DNA of 31,499 bases from an uncultured Cytophagaceae bacterium (lineage in GTDB: Bacteria > Bacteroidota > Bacteroidia > Cytophagales > Spirosomataceae). The stretch covers positions 1 through 31,499 of the forward strand of contig CAILUB010000185.1 in the NCBI GenBank assembly GCA_903837305.1, given 5' to 3'. Position numbers and translations under genes: made by a program. Below, one piece after another: positions 31,415 to 31,499 of the stretch; position 1 is the stretch's first letter; each line of letters begins with the position of its first letter. The notes beneath the pieces were generated by a model. That model was not told the origin of the DNA and did not search any database. It was given only the letters and a program-made list of their open reading frames with translations.

Positions 31415-31499
31415 TTAGCGCATTCTGTTTGATGATTGCACTAGCATCTCGTCCTTGCGGATGAGGCGGTTTGCAATCATATTCGCTAGCAGTGAAACC
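31415..31499 (-). CDS. C-terminal end of a probable DUF4293-family protein (partial)
   Basis: On the minus strand the frame enters at the window edge and ends at TAA (31415-31417), encoding LLANMIANRLIRKDEMLVQS followed by SNRMR. This ending, ANRxIRKDExLVxSxxRxR, resembles, from memory, the cytoplasmic tail of DUF4293 membrane proteins of Bacteroidota. Only 27 residues are visible, so the family call is tentative; that it is a real gene is supported by the tight convergent fit to kdsD. Confidence 0.5.
   Translation of the reverse strand, partial: VSLLANMIANRLIRKDEMLVQSSNRMR

Noticed and set aside
1..31499. CRISPR array, prophage, toxin-antitoxin or restriction system
   Set aside because: No spaced direct repeats, integrase, phage structural gene, toxin-antitoxin pair or methylase found; the SNF2 protein alone, beside housekeeping genes, is not enough to propose a defence system.

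Overview
The window looks like a chromosomal housekeeping stretch from a member of Bacteroidota, most likely a gliding or aquatic Cytophagales-type bacterium. The evidence is a gldH lipoprotein gene directly after a RicT/PSP1 gene, an LptD-like gene head-to-head with an amidase-MCE pair, promoter-like TAnnTTTG boxes, few Shine-Dalgarno sites, and lipoproteins with short Bacteroidota-type signal peptides. The genus is not determined. There are no tRNA or rRNA genes, CRISPR arrays, complete insertion sequences or phage genes, and no gene-free gap longer than about 120 bases.

Layout, left to right. (1) 1-1262: terminator of an upstream gene, carA, and a complex bidirectional terminator with an IS-end-like palindrome in its loop. 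(2) 1264-3812, minus: a cytochrome b5-like protein, a BadF/GlcNAc-kinase-like protein and a conserved protein of unknown function. (3) 3897-7489, plus: a lipoprotein, thiL, and a membrane-bound nucleoside-sugar 4,6-dehydratase with a structured leader. (4) 7482-8817: a sphingomyelin-synthase-like PAP2_C membrane protein (minus) and a lipoprotein MsrA (plus) that overlap at their 5' ends. (5) 8814-11519, minus: LptD. (6) 11611-17172, plus: amidase, MCE/MlaD protein, PrmA and an SNF2 helicase. (7) 17169-19223: a DtxR/MntR regulator and an Nramp transporter, divergent around a near-perfect palindrome. (8) 19171-30362, minus: a tightly packed run of recQ, purD, ricT, gldH, an Lrp/AsnC regulator, RND adaptor, RND pump and ribD. 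(9) 30443-31499: KdsD-type isomerase (plus) and the 3' end of a probable DUF4293 gene (minus).

Two themes connect the genes. The first is the cell envelope: LptD and KdsD for LPS, the 4,6-dehydratase for surface sugars, the amidase for peptidoglycan, the MCE protein for lipid transport, the RND pump, and GldH for gliding. The second is compaction. Of six convergent gene pairs only the first has an intrinsic terminator; two pairs share one CTAG as both stop codons, two overlap, and one is three bases apart.

I did not find a clear new defence or mobile system. The most unusual items are the antisense overlap of two hydrophobic N-termini (PAP2_C/MsrA), the IS-end-like palindrome in the carA terminator, the mntR/mntH operator, the two-cysteine LptD, and the conserved gene of unknown function at 1264-2673.
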